Source: Pararhodobacter marinus (GTDB taxonomy: Bacteria > Pseudomonadota > Alphaproteobacteria > Rhodobacterales > Rhodobacteraceae). Taken from it: DNA of 64,000 nt. Every line of letters starts with the position of its first letter. Position 1 is the stretch's first letter. Below are positions 25,727 through 34,952 of this stretch, piece by piece. Both the position numbers and the translations under genes were made by a program. A model generated the notes under the pieces. That model did no database searches. It was not told the DNA's origin and worked only from the letters and a program-made list of their open reading frames with translations. Location of the stretch: NCBI RefSeq assembly GCF_003122215.1, contig NZ_QEYD01000003.1, forward strand, positions 310,001-374,000. Direction: 5' to 3'.

Positions 25727-26823
25727 CGCTGGGCCTGTATCTTGTCCGCCGGGTGGCGCTGAGCTTTGCCATGATCGCGGCGGTGTTCTTCGGCATGCTG
25801 ATGCTGTTCGAGACGGTCGAGATGGTGCGCCGTTTCGGCGGGCGCGATGTGCCGATGCCCGAGATCCTGTGGCTGGCAGCGCTGAAGGTGCCTTCGACCT
25901 TCTACCAGATCCTGCCGCTTCTGGTGATCCTGTCATCGATGGCGGCCTTCCTGGGCCTTGCCCGCTCCAGCGAGCTTGTGGTGATCCGCTCGGCCGGGCG
26001 CAGCGCGATGCGGATGCTGCGCGAACCCTTCATCGCCACGCTTCTGTTCGGCGTCCTTGTCGTCGGCGCGTTCAATCCGCTGGTCGCCGCGGCCAGCCGC
26101 ACCTACGAGGACCGGCTGCAACGCCTGGCCTCGCCCGATCTGCTGGCCCAGATTTCGCTGGAGGGCTCGGCCCTCTGGCTGCGGCAGGGCGACGAACAGG
26201 GCCAGACCGTGATCCGCGCGCGCACGGTCTCGCCCGACGGGCTGGGTTTCGGCGAGGTCAGCTTCATGCTGTTCGAGCGCGACAGCGGCGTGCCGCTGAT
26301 CCGCATCGAAGCCCAGGAAGCCCGGCTGGTCCCCGGGCGCTGGATCCTGACCGAGGCGAAACGCTGGGATCTGCGCGCCTCGAATCCCGAGCAGGAGGCG
26401 CGGCGCTATCCCACGCTGGAACTCGACAGCGACCTCACCGGCGAGCGCATCCGCGAAAGCGTCAGCCGCGCGGGGATGCTGTCGGTGTGGGACATGCCCG
26501 CCTTCATCCGTGCTCTGGACCGGGCCGGCCTGTCCTCGCGGCTTTACCGGGCGCAGTTCCAGTCCGAACTGGCCCTGCCCACGCTCATGGCGGCGATGCT
26601 GCTGGTGGGCGCGGTTCTGTGCTTCAAGCACAGCCGCACCGGTGGCACCGGAAGTCGCGTGCTGATCACCGTTCTGGCCGGATTCGCGCTGTTCTTTCTG
26701 CGCAACTTCGCGCAAGTTCTGGGGGAGAACGGGCAAATCCCGGTGTCGCTGGCAATCTGGACACCACCGATAGCTTCCATGCTGCTGGCACTTGGGGTAT
26801 TGCTGAACCTGGAAGACGGATAG
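25723..26823 (+). CDS. lptG: LPS export ABC transporter permease LptG
   Basis: The partner permease of LptF (366 residues), with the same layout: three N-terminal helices, a periplasmic jellyroll and three C-terminal helices. It starts MTLGLYLVRRVALSFAMIAAVF and has the coupling helix region LARSSELVVIRSAGRS that contacts the ATPase LptB. The ATG overlaps the lptF stop by four bases. lptD follows immediately. Confidence 0.94.
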   Translation: MTLGLYLVRRVALSFAMIAAVFFGMLMLFETVEMVRRFGGRDVPMPEILWLAALKVPSTFYQILPLLVILSSMAAFLGLARSSELVVIRSAGRSAMRMLREPFIATLLFGVLVVGAFNPLVAAASRTYEDRLQRLASPDLLAQISLEGSALWLRQGDEQGQTVIRARTVSPDGLGFGEVSFMLFERDSGVPLIRIEAQEARLVPGRWILTEAKRWDLRASNPEQEARRYPTLELDSDLTGERIRESVSRAGMLSVWDMPAFIRALDRAGLSSRLYRAQFQSELALPTLMAAMLLVGAVLCFKHSRTGGTGSRVLITVLAGFALFFLRNFAQVLGENGQIPVSLAIWTPPIASMLLALGVLLNLEDG

Positions 26824-26834
26824 TGGCTGGCAGA

Positions 26835-29060
26835 ATGCGCATTGCACGCGCCATGAACAGGATCGGGGGCAGGATCGGCAACCGCGCGACGGGCGCGGGC
26901 TTGCGGAGCTTTGCCCTGATCGGCGCCACGTTGATGGCCACGCCCGCCATCGTCCCGGCGACCGCAGCGCTCGTGGCCAGCGCCCGGCCCGCCGCAGCAC
27001 AGGTTCCCGCCACGCTGATGGCCGACCAGGTCTATGTCGACGAGGCCGGGCGCCTGATCGCCACCGGCGCGGTCGAGATCTGGCACGGCTCGATTCGCAT
27101 GACCGCCGAGCGTGTCAGCTACGACCGCGCGAACGATTCCCTCATCCTGAACGGGCCACTGACGATTTCGGACGGCCCCGATACCGTGCTTCTGGCCGAC
27201 GCGGCCGAATTGTCGCCCTCGCTGCGGGCGGGCATCGTCACCAGCGCGCGTCTGGTGCTGGACCAGCAATTCCAGATCTCGGCCGCGCGGATCGAGCGCG
27301 GCACCAACCGGGTCAGCCAGATGGATCAGGTGCTGGCCTCCAGCTGCCCGGTCTGCGCCACCAACCCGACCCCGCTCTGGGAAATCCGTGCCGAGCGCGT
27401 GATCCATGACGAACCCGGCGGACGTCTGGCTTTCGACCATGCGCAGTTCCGCATCGCCGGCGTTCCGGTGTTCTACCTGCCGCGCCTCGTACTGCCGGCA
27501 CCGGGCACCAACCGGCTGCGCGGTTTCCTGCGGCCAGAATTCACCATGGACAGCGATCTGGGCTTCACCGCCGGGATCCCCTATTTCATCCCGCTGGGCG
27601 AGCGGCAGGACCTGACGCTGACGCCGCGCGTCTCGACCGAGGGCATGGTCTCGCTCGGTTTCCGCTGGCGGCACGCCAGCCGGCGCGGCGGGATCGAGAT
27701 CGGCGGACAGGTATCGCGCGATGACCTCACGGCGGCGGACCTGCGCGGCTACGGCTATGTGCGCGCGCTGTTCCATCTGCAGAACGACTGGGTGCTGACC
27801 GCCGATGTGCTGGCGGCGTCGGACCGGACTTATCTCGAAACCTACAGCATCACCGACGATGCGCGCCTGCATGGCCACGTCACGCTTGAGCGCATCCGCC
27901 GCAACGAGGCGCAGCGCCTGCGCGCGCTGGGCTTCTATTCGCTGCGCGCGGGCGACATCAACGCCCGGCAGCCCAATGTCGCCCTGCAGGCCGAGAGCGA
28001 GCATCACTATACGCTCGGCGGCGGCGATCTGGCCCTGTCCTATGGCGCGCGCGGCTTCGAGCGGGCCTCGACGCTGGACGGTCGCGCCGGGCGCGACGTG
28101 GCCCGCGCGCATGTCGAACTGGGCTGGCGGCGCAGCGGCGTGCTGCCCGGCGGGCTGCTGGCCACGGCGGCGCTGAACGGACGCGTGGATCACGTCCGCA
28201 TCGACGACGACATCCGCTATCTCGACCCGGTCACACGCGGCGTCGCGCAGGCGATGGTCGAATTGCGCTGGCCGTGGATGCGGGTCGATTCCGGCGGCGC
28301 GCGGCACGTGATCGAGCCGGTCGTGCAGGTGATCGGTTCCGAACGCTCGGGCGAACGGCTGCCCAATGACGACCACACCATGCCCGAACTCGATGCCGGC
28401 AACCTGTTCGCCTTTCATCGCTATGTCGGCACCGACGCGCCCGATGACGGCAGCCGCGTGAATGCCGGCCTGCGCTGGGCGCGTCACGACCCGACCAGCG
28501 GCTGGTCGACCGAGGCGCTGATCGGCCGGATCTGGCGCAGCGAGCCGCTTGCGGGCTATCATCCGGCGCATCTGCAACCCCTGGGCCGCGCGACCTCGGA
28601 CTGGCTGCTGGCGGGCCGGGTCAGCCATACGGACGGCTATGCCTTTACCCTGCGCATGGCCATCGACCCCGAAACGCGCAACCTGTCGCGTGGCGAGACG
28701 AACCTGTCGTGGACGCGGGGGCGCACCGATCTGTCGACCACCTATCTGTACGTGCCCGCCAGCCGGTTCGAGGACCGCGCCGTCGATCTGTCGGAATGGT
28801 CGGTCGATATCGGGCGGCGCTTCGGCAATGGCTGGTCGACGACGCTGGGCTGGGATTACGACATCGGCCAGAACCTGTTCGCGACCGCGCGCGCGGGCTT
28901 TGCCTTCGTCAACGAATGCCTGTCCTTCGAGCTGACCATGGCGCGCCGCTTCGTGACGGCGACGAACCCGTCCTCTTCGACCCGGTTCGACATGCGTGTC
29001 GAGCTGCTGGGCATCGGCGGAGCCGCGCCAAGCGATGCCGGGCGCACCTGCCGGACCTGA
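26835..29060 (+). CDS. lptD: LPS-assembly outer-membrane protein LptD
   Basis: The outer-membrane translocon that inserts LPS in the outer leaflet. A 741-residue protein: signal region to about residue 55 (ends ARPAAAQVP), an OstA/LptA-like jellyroll (MADQVYVDEAGRLIATGAVEI...) and a long beta-barrel. The C-S-S-C-type cysteines in SSCPVCATN and a pair near the C-terminus (VNECLSFE, RTCRT) could form the usual disulfides. The start is uncertain: an in-frame GTG at 26823 overlaps the lptG stop, and another ATG lies seven codons further in. Confidence 0.94.
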   Translation: MRIARAMNRIGGRIGNRATGAGLRSFALIGATLMATPAIVPATAALVASARPAAAQVPATLMADQVYVDEAGRLIATGAVEIWHGSIRMTAERVSYDRANDSLILNGPLTISDGPDTVLLADAAELSPSLRAGIVTSARLVLDQQFQISAARIERGTNRVSQMDQVLASSCPVCATNPTPLWEIRAERVIHDEPGGRLAFDHAQFRIAGVPVFYLPRLVLPAPGTNRLRGFLRPEFTMDSDLGFTAGIPYFIPLGERQDLTLTPRVSTEGMVSLGFRWRHASRRGGIEIGGQVSRDDLTAADLRGYGYVRALFHLQNDWVLTADVLAASDRTYLETYSITDDARLHGHVTLERIRRNEAQRLRALGFYSLRAGDINARQPNVALQAESEHHYTLGGGDLALSYGARGFERASTLDGRAGRDVARAHVELGWRRSGVLPGGLLATAALNGRVDHVRIDDDIRYLDPVTRGVAQAMVELRWPWMRVDSGGARHVIEPVVQVIGSERSGERLPNDDHTMPELDAGNLFAFHRYVGTDAPDDGSRVNAGLRWARHDPTSGWSTEALIGRIWRSEPLAGYHPAHLQPLGRATSDWLLAGRVSHTDGYAFTLRMAIDPETRNLSRGETNLSWTRGRTDLSTTYLYVPASRFEDRAVDLSEWSVDIGRRFGNGWSTTLGWDYDIGQNLFATARAGFAFVNECLSFELTMARRFVTATNPSSSTRFDMRVELLGIGGAAPSDAGRTCRT

Positions 29061-29132
29061 CCGCCCCCTTTTCATCCCGCCCCCGACCGGCTAGTCCGGG
29101 GCCATGCACGACGAACAGAACGGATCGCAGTT

Positions 29133-30416
29133 ATGAACGAGTCGCGCCTTCGGAAGACCCTCGGGTCGCTTGCCCTTTCGCTTGGCACGGCGCTGGCCAC
29201 AGCCCTTGTCGGGGCGCCCGTCCTGACCGGCTCGGCGCTGATCCCCGCGGCGCAGGCGCAATCGCCTTTCGCCGCCGCGCTCTACGTCAATGACGACCCG
29301 ATCACCAATTACGACATCACGCAGAAGATGCGGTTCCTGCAATTCATCGGCGCGGCGGGCGACAACCCGCGCGAGCGCGCGATCGAGCGGCTGATCGAAG
29401 ACCGCCTGCAAATGCAGGAGGGCCGCCGGCTGGGTGGCCGGGTTCCCCCGGACGCCATCGAAGCGGGCATCGCCGAATTCGCCGCGCGGGCCGAGATCAG
29501 CAGCGAAGAGCTGGTCTCGCGGCTGTCGCAGGCCGGGGTGGACCGAGAAACGCTGGTCAGTTTCATCAGCGCCGGCGTGATCTGGCGCGAACTGGTGCGC
29601 ACGCTTTACGCCTCGCAGATCCGCATCACCGAAGCGCAGATCGATCAGGCGCTGTCGCTCGAAGGGCTGCAGCCCACGACCGAGATCCTGCTCTCGGAAA
29701 TCTTCCTGCCCTCGGACCCGCAATTCGCAGCCCAGGTCGAGCGGATCATCCCGCAGATCCAGCGCATGCGGTCGGAAACCGAGTTCTCGAACGCCGCGCG
29801 GCAGGTCTCGGCCGCGCCGTCGGGGCCCTCGGGCGGGCGCATCGACCGCTGGGTCAACATTCAGGCCATGCCGCCGCAGGTCAGCGCGGCGATGGCCACG
29901 GCCCCGGTCGGCACCGTCATCGGCCCGATCGAGATGCCCGGCGCCTATGCCTTCTTCCAGCTTCGCGCCCGGCGTGAGGCCCGGCAGGTCCCGCCCGACC
30001 AGATCCAGGTCGAATTCCGCCGCGTGGCCCTGCCCGGCGGGCGCAGCGAGGCCAATCTCGCGCATCTGCAGCGGATCCGCGAGAACGTCGATTCCTGCGT
30101 CGATTTCGACGCCGTGGTCTATCGCGAATTCCCCGGTTTGCCGACCGGCTCGGTCGAGCAGATCACCGTCTCGCAAAGCGAGCTTTCCTCGGCCGAGCGG
30201 ACCGAGCTGGAGCGGCTGAATGCCGGTCAGATCTCGGCCGAAACGGTCGAGAACGGAGCGCTGGTCGTGCGCATCCTGTGCCGCCGCATCGTCGCCGGTG
30301 AAGGCGCCCCCTCGCGCGAAGACGTGCGCCGGGGCCTGTTGAACCGCGCTCTCGAAGGCCAGGCGATGCTCTACCTGGAACGGCTGCGCGCCGAGGCCGA
30401 TATCCGGTATCCGTGA
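29133..30416 (+). CDS. surA: SurA-like periplasmic peptidyl-prolyl isomerase/chaperone
   Basis: A 427-residue periplasmic protein with a Sec signal (cleavage after AAQAQ near residue 43). It has a SurA N-terminal helical domain (VNDDPITNYDITQKMRFLQF), one parvulin-type rotamase segment at about 170-280 that looks degenerate, and a C-terminal helical part. SurA escorts unfolded outer-membrane proteins such as LptD to the BAM complex. The lptD-surA-pdxA-rsmA order is conserved across Proteobacteria, supporting the name. Its TGA overlaps the pdxA start. Confidence 0.9.
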   Translation: MNESRLRKTLGSLALSLGTALATALVGAPVLTGSALIPAAQAQSPFAAALYVNDDPITNYDITQKMRFLQFIGAAGDNPRERAIERLIEDRLQMQEGRRLGGRVPPDAIEAGIAEFAARAEISSEELVSRLSQAGVDRETLVSFISAGVIWRELVRTLYASQIRITEAQIDQALSLEGLQPTTEILLSEIFLPSDPQFAAQVERIIPQIQRMRSETEFSNAARQVSAAPSGPSGGRIDRWVNIQAMPPQVSAAMATAPVGTVIGPIEMPGAYAFFQLRARREARQVPPDQIQVEFRRVALPGGRSEANLAHLQRIRENVDSCVDFDAVVYREFPGLPTGSVEQITVSQSELSSAERTELERLNAGQISAETVENGALVVRILCRRIVAGEGAPSREDVRRGLLNRALEGQAMLYLERLRAEADIRYP

Positions 30417-31381
30417 TGGCGGCTCCCGCGCCTCTGGCCGTCACCTGCGGCGACCCTGCGGGGATCGGCCCCGAACTGGCCGCGCGCATCGCAGCTGACG
30501 GGCCCCCCGCGCCCATGGCCTGGATCGGCGATCCCCGGCACCTGCCCGGGGGGACGCGCTGGCAGGTGGTCGATCACCCCGCGCAGGCGGTCCCCGAGGG
30601 CACGCTGGCGGTACTGCCGCTGCCCTTCGCGGCGACCGCGCAGCCCGGCCAGCCGACGCCCGAAAACGCCGCCGGCACCATCGCCGCCATCGAACGCGCG
30701 GTGGCGCTGGTCCAGGGCGGCGATTGCAGCGCGGTCGTCACGGCGCCGATCAACAAGAAGGCGCTGAAGGACGGCGCGGGCTTCGCCTTTCCCGGCCATA
30801 CCGAGTTCCTGGCCCATCTGGCGGGTGATGCGGACGTGGTGATGATGCTCGCCTGTCCCGAGCTGCGCGTCGTCCCGGCGACGATCCATATCGCGCTGGC
30901 CGATGTGCCCGGCGTCCTGACCCCCGACCTGCTGGCCCGCACGATCGAGATCACCCATGCCGCGCTGAAACGCGATTTCGGGCTGACCGAGCCGCGCCTC
31001 GCCGTGGCCGGGCTGAACCCCCATGCGGGCGAAGGCGGGGCGATGGGGCGCGAAGAGCTGGATTTCATCGCGCCGCTGATCGCCCGCTACCGGGATGCGG
31101 GGATGCGGATCGCGGGTCCCCTGCCCGCCGACACGATGTTCCACGCCGCCGCCCGCGCCCGTTACGACGCGGCGATCTGCATGTATCACGATCAGGCGCT
31201 GATCCCGATCAAGACGGTGGATTTCGCGGGCGGCGTGAACGTGACGCTGGGCCTGCCCTTCATCCGCACTTCGCCCGACCACGGCACCGCCTATGACATC
31301 GCCGGGCAAGGCGTGGCGGATCCGACCTCGATGCGCGCGGCGATGGCGATGGCGTGGGAGATGGCGGCCAGCCGTCGCTGA
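30416..31381 (+). CDS. pdxA: 4-hydroxythreonine-4-phosphate dehydrogenase
   Basis: It oxidises 4-phosphohydroxy-L-threonine in pyridoxal-phosphate synthesis, giving the precursor used by PdxJ. The 321-residue protein opens with VTCGDPAGIGPELAAR, has APINKKALKDGAGFAFPGHTEFLA (metal and substrate binding) and MYHDQALIPIKT, and ends in the usual GTAYDIAG block. The ATG at 30416 overlaps the surA stop (TGATG); a GTG one codon earlier is the alternative. Normal length. Confidence 0.96.
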   Translation: MAAPAPLAVTCGDPAGIGPELAARIAADGPPAPMAWIGDPRHLPGGTRWQVVDHPAQAVPEGTLAVLPLPFAATAQPGQPTPENAAGTIAAIERAVALVQGGDCSAVVTAPINKKALKDGAGFAFPGHTEFLAHLAGDADVVMMLACPELRVVPATIHIALADVPGVLTPDLLARTIEITHAALKRDFGLTEPRLAVAGLNPHAGEGGAMGREELDFIAPLIARYRDAGMRIAGPLPADTMFHAAARARYDAAICMYHDQALIPIKTVDFAGGVNVTLGLPFIRTSPDHGTAYDIAGQGVADPTSMRAAMAMAWEMAASRR

Positions 31382-31384
31382 GCC

Positions 31385-31993
31385 CTAATCGAACGCCGCG
31401 ACCGGCAAGCGCCCGTCGCGCAGAAGCGCCTGCATCGCATAGGCCACGCACAAGGCATCGTCGCGCGCGTCATGCGCCTGAAGCGGCGGATGCGTGACGC
31501 CATAATAGTCGGAAATCGTGTTCGAGCGCAGCTTGTGCACCGCGTCCAGCGGCGTTCCGGCGGCCAGCGTCAGGTCGCAGGCATTGCGGAACCGTGCGGG
31601 CGCCAGCGGCGGTGCGATGCCCGCGATCCAGCAACTGACACCCATCATGTTCAGCTCGTCCTTGCCCCAGGACCACAGGCATGCGCCCTCGCTGAACGCA
31701 TCGAGACAGTCGAGCGCCGCGCCCAGCGCGATCCCGTCGCGGTCAAGCACCGCTTCGTCGATGCCGGTCAGACGGGTGAAGAGAGGATCGAGGGCGACGC
31801 GCCTGCCATTGCGACCGACGGGCAGCACATGCAGGCAGAGCGTGTCGAGGATCTCGTAAGGCTCATCGAGCGACAGTTTCGCCGCGCCGATCTGGGCGAT
31901 GAGCGGGTCGGGATCGGCGGGCCCGTTCCAAAACCGCATCGGCGCGCCGGGCGCGGTCAGAAACTCGCAATCGTAGAAAACGGCGTGGGGCAT
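31385..31993 (-). CDS. DEDDh-type 3'-5' exonuclease-like protein
   Basis: A 202-residue RNase T/DnaQ-superfamily protein. Exo I is FYDCEF (D-x-E), the central RLTGID block resembles the family's I/L-T-G-I turn, Exo II is likely the aspartate in LDCLDAF, and Exo III is HDARDDA (H-x4-D). So a DEDDh nuclease is likely, with substrate unknown. It lies on the opposite strand between pdxA and rsmA, interrupting a classic gene order. The stop is 4 nt from the pdxA stop. Confidence 0.8.
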   Translation of the reverse strand: MPHAVFYDCEFLTAPGAPMRFWNGPADPDPLIAQIGAAKLSLDEPYEILDTLCLHVLPVGRNGRRVALDPLFTRLTGIDEAVLDRDGIALGAALDCLDAFSEGACLWSWGKDELNMMGVSCWIAGIAPPLAPARFRNACDLTLAAGTPLDAVHKLRSNTISDYYGVTHPPLQAHDARDDALCVAYAMQALLRDGRLPVAAFD

Positions 31994-32086
31994 GGCGGCT
32001 CCTCCCAGCCCGAGACTAACCGCTCAGGGCGGGACGGCAACCCGCGCTCTCTTGCCATGCGGCTGTTTTTCCCCGATGGGAAAGGG

Positions 32087-32944
32087 ATGGCGCAGATCGA
32101 CAATCTTCCCCCCCTGCGCGCGGTGATCGCCGCGCATGATCTCCAGGCCAAGAAGGCGCTGGGGCAGAATTTTCTTCTGGACCTCAACCTGACGGCGCGG
32201 ATCGCGCGGTCGGCGGGCGATCTGACGGGGTCGGACGTGCTGGAAGTGGGGCCCGGTCCCGGCGGGCTGACGCGCGGGCTTCTGGCCGAGGGCGCGCGCC
32301 GGGTGCTGGCGATCGAGAAGGATGCGCGCTGCCTGCCCGCCCTGGCCGAGATCGAAGCCGCCTATCCCGGACGGTTGCAGGTGATCAATGGCGACGCGCT
32401 GGAGATCGACCCGCTGGCCCATCTGACACCGCCGATCAAGGTGGTGGCGAACCTGCCCTACAATGTCGGCACCGAGCTTCTTGTGCGCTGGCTTACCCCC
32501 GCCGCCTGGCCCCCCGTCTGGTCGACGCTGACGCTGATGTTCCAGAAGGAAGTGGCCGAGCGGATCGTGGCGAAACCCGGCTCCAAGGCTTACGGGCGTC
32601 TCGCTTTGCTCGCGCAATGGCGCTGCGAGGCGAAGATCGTGCTGACGCTGCCGCCCTCGGCCTTTACCCCGCCGCCCAAGATCGACAGCGCCGTCGTGCA
32701 TCTGACCGCCCTGCCCGAGCCGCGCTTTCCCGCGCCGGCCAAGATGCTCGAACGGGTCGTGGCCGCGGCGTTCAACCAGCGGCGCAAGATGCTGCGCGCC
32801 GCGCTCAAGGGCCTCGATCCGCAGATCGAGGCGCGGCTGGAACGGCTGGGCATCGCTCCGACGGCGCGGGCGGAGGAAATCGGGCTGGAATCGTTCTGTG
32901 CCCTGGCGCGCGATCTGGCCTCGCCCGGGACGAACGGGCGTTAA
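32087..32944 (+). CDS. rsmA: 16S rRNA dimethyladenosine transferase
   Basis: RsmA (KsgA) dimethylates two adjacent adenosines at the 3' end of 16S rRNA late in 30S assembly, using S-adenosylmethionine. The 285-residue protein has [13 protein letters not shown], the SAM-binding [13 protein letters not shown], and the catalytic [11 protein letters not shown] motif. The ATG at 32087 gives the usual MAxIDxLPPLR start; in-frame ATGs at 32057 and 32075 would add atypical residues. The gene is divergent from the inserted exonuclease gene. Confidence 0.96.
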   Translation: MAQIDNLPPLRAVIAAHDLQAKKALGQNFLLDLNLTARIARSAGDLTGSDVLEVGPGPGGLTRGLLAEGARRVLAIEKDARCLPALAEIEAAYPGRLQVINGDALEIDPLAHLTPPIKVVANLPYNVGTELLVRWLTPAAWPPVWSTLTLMFQKEVAERIVAKPGSKAYGRLALLAQWRCEAKIVLTLPPSAFTPPPKIDSAVVHLTALPEPRFPAPAKMLERVVAAAFNQRRKMLRAALKGLDPQIEARLERLGIAPTARAEEIGLESFCALARDLASPGTNGR

Positions 32945-33142
32945 CCTTTCGCGGCAACGGCCAACCCGGCCACAACCCGCGCGGTCGCAAACGCCCCTCT
33001 GAAACAGTCCGTTTCCGGATTACCGCTTTTCGCGCCCGATCCTTGCCACAATCGGGCGCCGCCGCGCCGTATTTCGGCCACCGCCCGGGCCTAGGTAATC
33101 CGGGTATCGTGCCGCCGTGCATATCTGTAAAAGGTGATCCGA

Positions 33143-34411
33143 ATGCTGTCCCCGCGCCAGCCCAGGGCTCTTTGGGCCAATCATCCCTTCATTGCCGGTC
33201 TCTTTCGCTTTTCCCGCCAGGAAAGCGGGACGGTGGTCGTGTTCAGCCTGTTCATCCTTGTCGCGATGATCCTCGTCGGCGGCATCGCGGTGGACATGAT
33301 GCGCTACGAAAACGAACGCCTGCGGATGCAGAACGCGGCGGATCGCGCGGTTCTGGCCGCGACGATGCTGCGCGAGAACAATTCCGACGCCACGCCCGAA
33401 GACATCCTGCGCGCCTATTTCGCCGCCGAAGGGTTCAGCGACCAGCTCGGCTCGAATTTCCGGATCGAACAGGATGACGAGGACGGGCGCGTCGTCACCG
33501 TCTTCCCCTCGGGCACCGTGCCCTCGCTGTTCACCCAGTTCGTGGGCGTCGACAACTTCGCCATGACCACCCCCGCCCGCGCCGCCGAGCAATTCGACGG
33601 CGGACCCGATGTCGAGCTGGTGATGGTGCTGGACGTTTCGGGGTCGATGAACGGGCAACAGAAGATCGTCGCGATGCGCGACGCCGCCGCAGAGCTGGCG
33701 ACCACGCTTCTCAACGACGCCGAGGAAGTCGGGGATGTCGGCATCACGCTGGTTCCCTATGACACCTGGGTTCTGCCGCCGACCGGGTTTCTCAACAGCT
33801 TCGTCAACGTGATCGGCACGGGGGCGTGCAACGACTTCAGCAACTGGAACACGATCACGAACACGCTGAGCCTGCTCAGCATCCGGCAGAATTGCGCGAC
33901 CGATCCCTGGCGCATGGCGCGTCCCTATGTCAGCGACCCGGCCCTGGCCGAGCAGTACATTCAGGATCTCCGCGCGGCGGGGACAACCTCGATCGATCTG
34001 GGCGTGCGTTTCGGGGCGATGTTCTTCGACCCGGACCTGCGCCCCGTCATCAGCGAACTGATCGCCAATGGCGAGGTCGACCCTGCCTTCGAGGGTCGGC
34101 CCTATGACTGGGACGAACCCAATGTCGTGCGCGCCCTCATCCTGCTGACCGACGGCACCAATTGCTGCGGCGAGCGCTACGGCACGCAGACCCAGGACGA
34201 CAACACGCTGAGCGTGTGCAACGCGCTGAAGGATCAGGGCGTCCTGATCTACGCCATCGCCTACCAGGCGCCCAGCGCAGGGGCCGCCCTGATGCAGGGC
34301 TGCGCCTCGTCGCCCAGCCATTACTTCAACACCTCGGCCGACGAGATCATCAGCGTCTTCGAAGGCATCACCACGTCGATCCAGACGCAGCAATTGCGGT
34401 TGACGCTGTGA
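33143..34411 (+). CDS. TadG-like pilus-assembly protein with von Willebrand A domain
   Basis: A 422-residue protein. Residues about 29-52 form a TadE/TadG-type N-terminal membrane helix (ESGTVVVFSLFILVAMILVGG). The remainder is extracytoplasmic and contains a vWA domain with the MIDAS triad start D164-x-S166-x-S168 (VLDVSGSMNG), and ILLTDGTN as the later aspartate loop. TadG proteins belong to Flp/Tad pilus systems, but no tadA, tadB, tadC, cpaB or rcpA is in the window. It is the first of three overlapping genes. Start: ATG 33143, with AAAGG upstream; a GTG at 33134 is possible. Confidence 0.87.
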   Translation: MLSPRQPRALWANHPFIAGLFRFSRQESGTVVVFSLFILVAMILVGGIAVDMMRYENERLRMQNAADRAVLAATMLRENNSDATPEDILRAYFAAEGFSDQLGSNFRIEQDDEDGRVVTVFPSGTVPSLFTQFVGVDNFAMTTPARAAEQFDGGPDVELVMVLDVSGSMNGQQKIVAMRDAAAELATTLLNDAEEVGDVGITLVPYDTWVLPPTGFLNSFVNVIGTGACNDFSNWNTITNTLSLLSIRQNCATDPWRMARPYVSDPALAEQYIQDLRAAGTTSIDLGVRFGAMFFDPDLRPVISELIANGEVDPAFEGRPYDWDEPNVVRALILLTDGTNCCGERYGTQTQDDNTLSVCNALKDQGVLIYAIAYQAPSAGAALMQGCASSPSHYFNTSADEIISVFEGITTSIQTQQLRLTL

Positions 34412-34944
34412 CAGCCCTGCCACGCCTTCTGCGCCGTTTCGCGCGCCGCGAGGCCGGCACGACCACGGTCGAATTCGTGATCGTGCTGCCGATGGTGCTG
34501 GCGCTGCTGTTCTCGTCCATCGATTACGGCATCGTCATGCTGCGGCAGGTCTTTCTGGACCGCGCCGTCGACATCGCCGTGCGGCAGGTGCGGCTGGGCA
34601 ACGTGACGGGTGCGCAATACGACAATTTCCGCCAGCTCATCTGCGACAACACCTTCCTGATCGCCGATTGCGTGAACTCGATGGCGGTCGAGATGCATCC
34701 CGTCGATACCGCGACCTGGACCGGGCTCGATACCGACGCCCAATGCGTCAACCGCGAGCTCGAGCTGCATCCCGTCGTCTCCTTCCGCCCGGGCAACGGC
34801 GCGCAGGAGCTGATGCTGATCCGCGTCTGCGCCGTGGCCGATCCCTTCATCAGGCTGACCGGGCTGGTCATGGGGATGCCCGAAGACGAATCCGGCGGCT
34901 TCTTTCTGGTGTCCCACGCCGCTTTCGCCAACGAACCCACATGA
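34408..34944 (+). CDS. TadE-family pseudopilin-like protein
   Basis: A 178-residue protein starting at a GTG that overlaps the TadG stop (GTGA). It has a pilin-like processing motif: G17 followed by TTTVEFVIVLPMVLALLFSS, with glutamate at +5, as expected for cleavage by a TadV-type peptidase. The rest is a soluble, cysteine-containing domain. Family membership is good; whether it is a minor pilin of a Tad system encoded elsewhere is inference. Confidence 0.86.
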   Translation: MTALPRLLRRFARREAGTTTVEFVIVLPMVLALLFSSIDYGIVMLRQVFLDRAVDIAVRQVRLGNVTGAQYDNFRQLICDNTFLIADCVNSMAVEMHPVDTATWTGLDTDAQCVNRELELHPVVSFRPGNGAQELMLIRVCAVADPFIRLTGLVMGMPEDESGGFFLVSHAAFANEPT

Positions 34945-34952
34945 GGTCCGCC

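Noticed and set aside
26544-29075. An 843-codon minus-strand open frame opposite lptD
   Set aside because: Antisense of lptG and lptD; composition is antisense-like and there is no start context.
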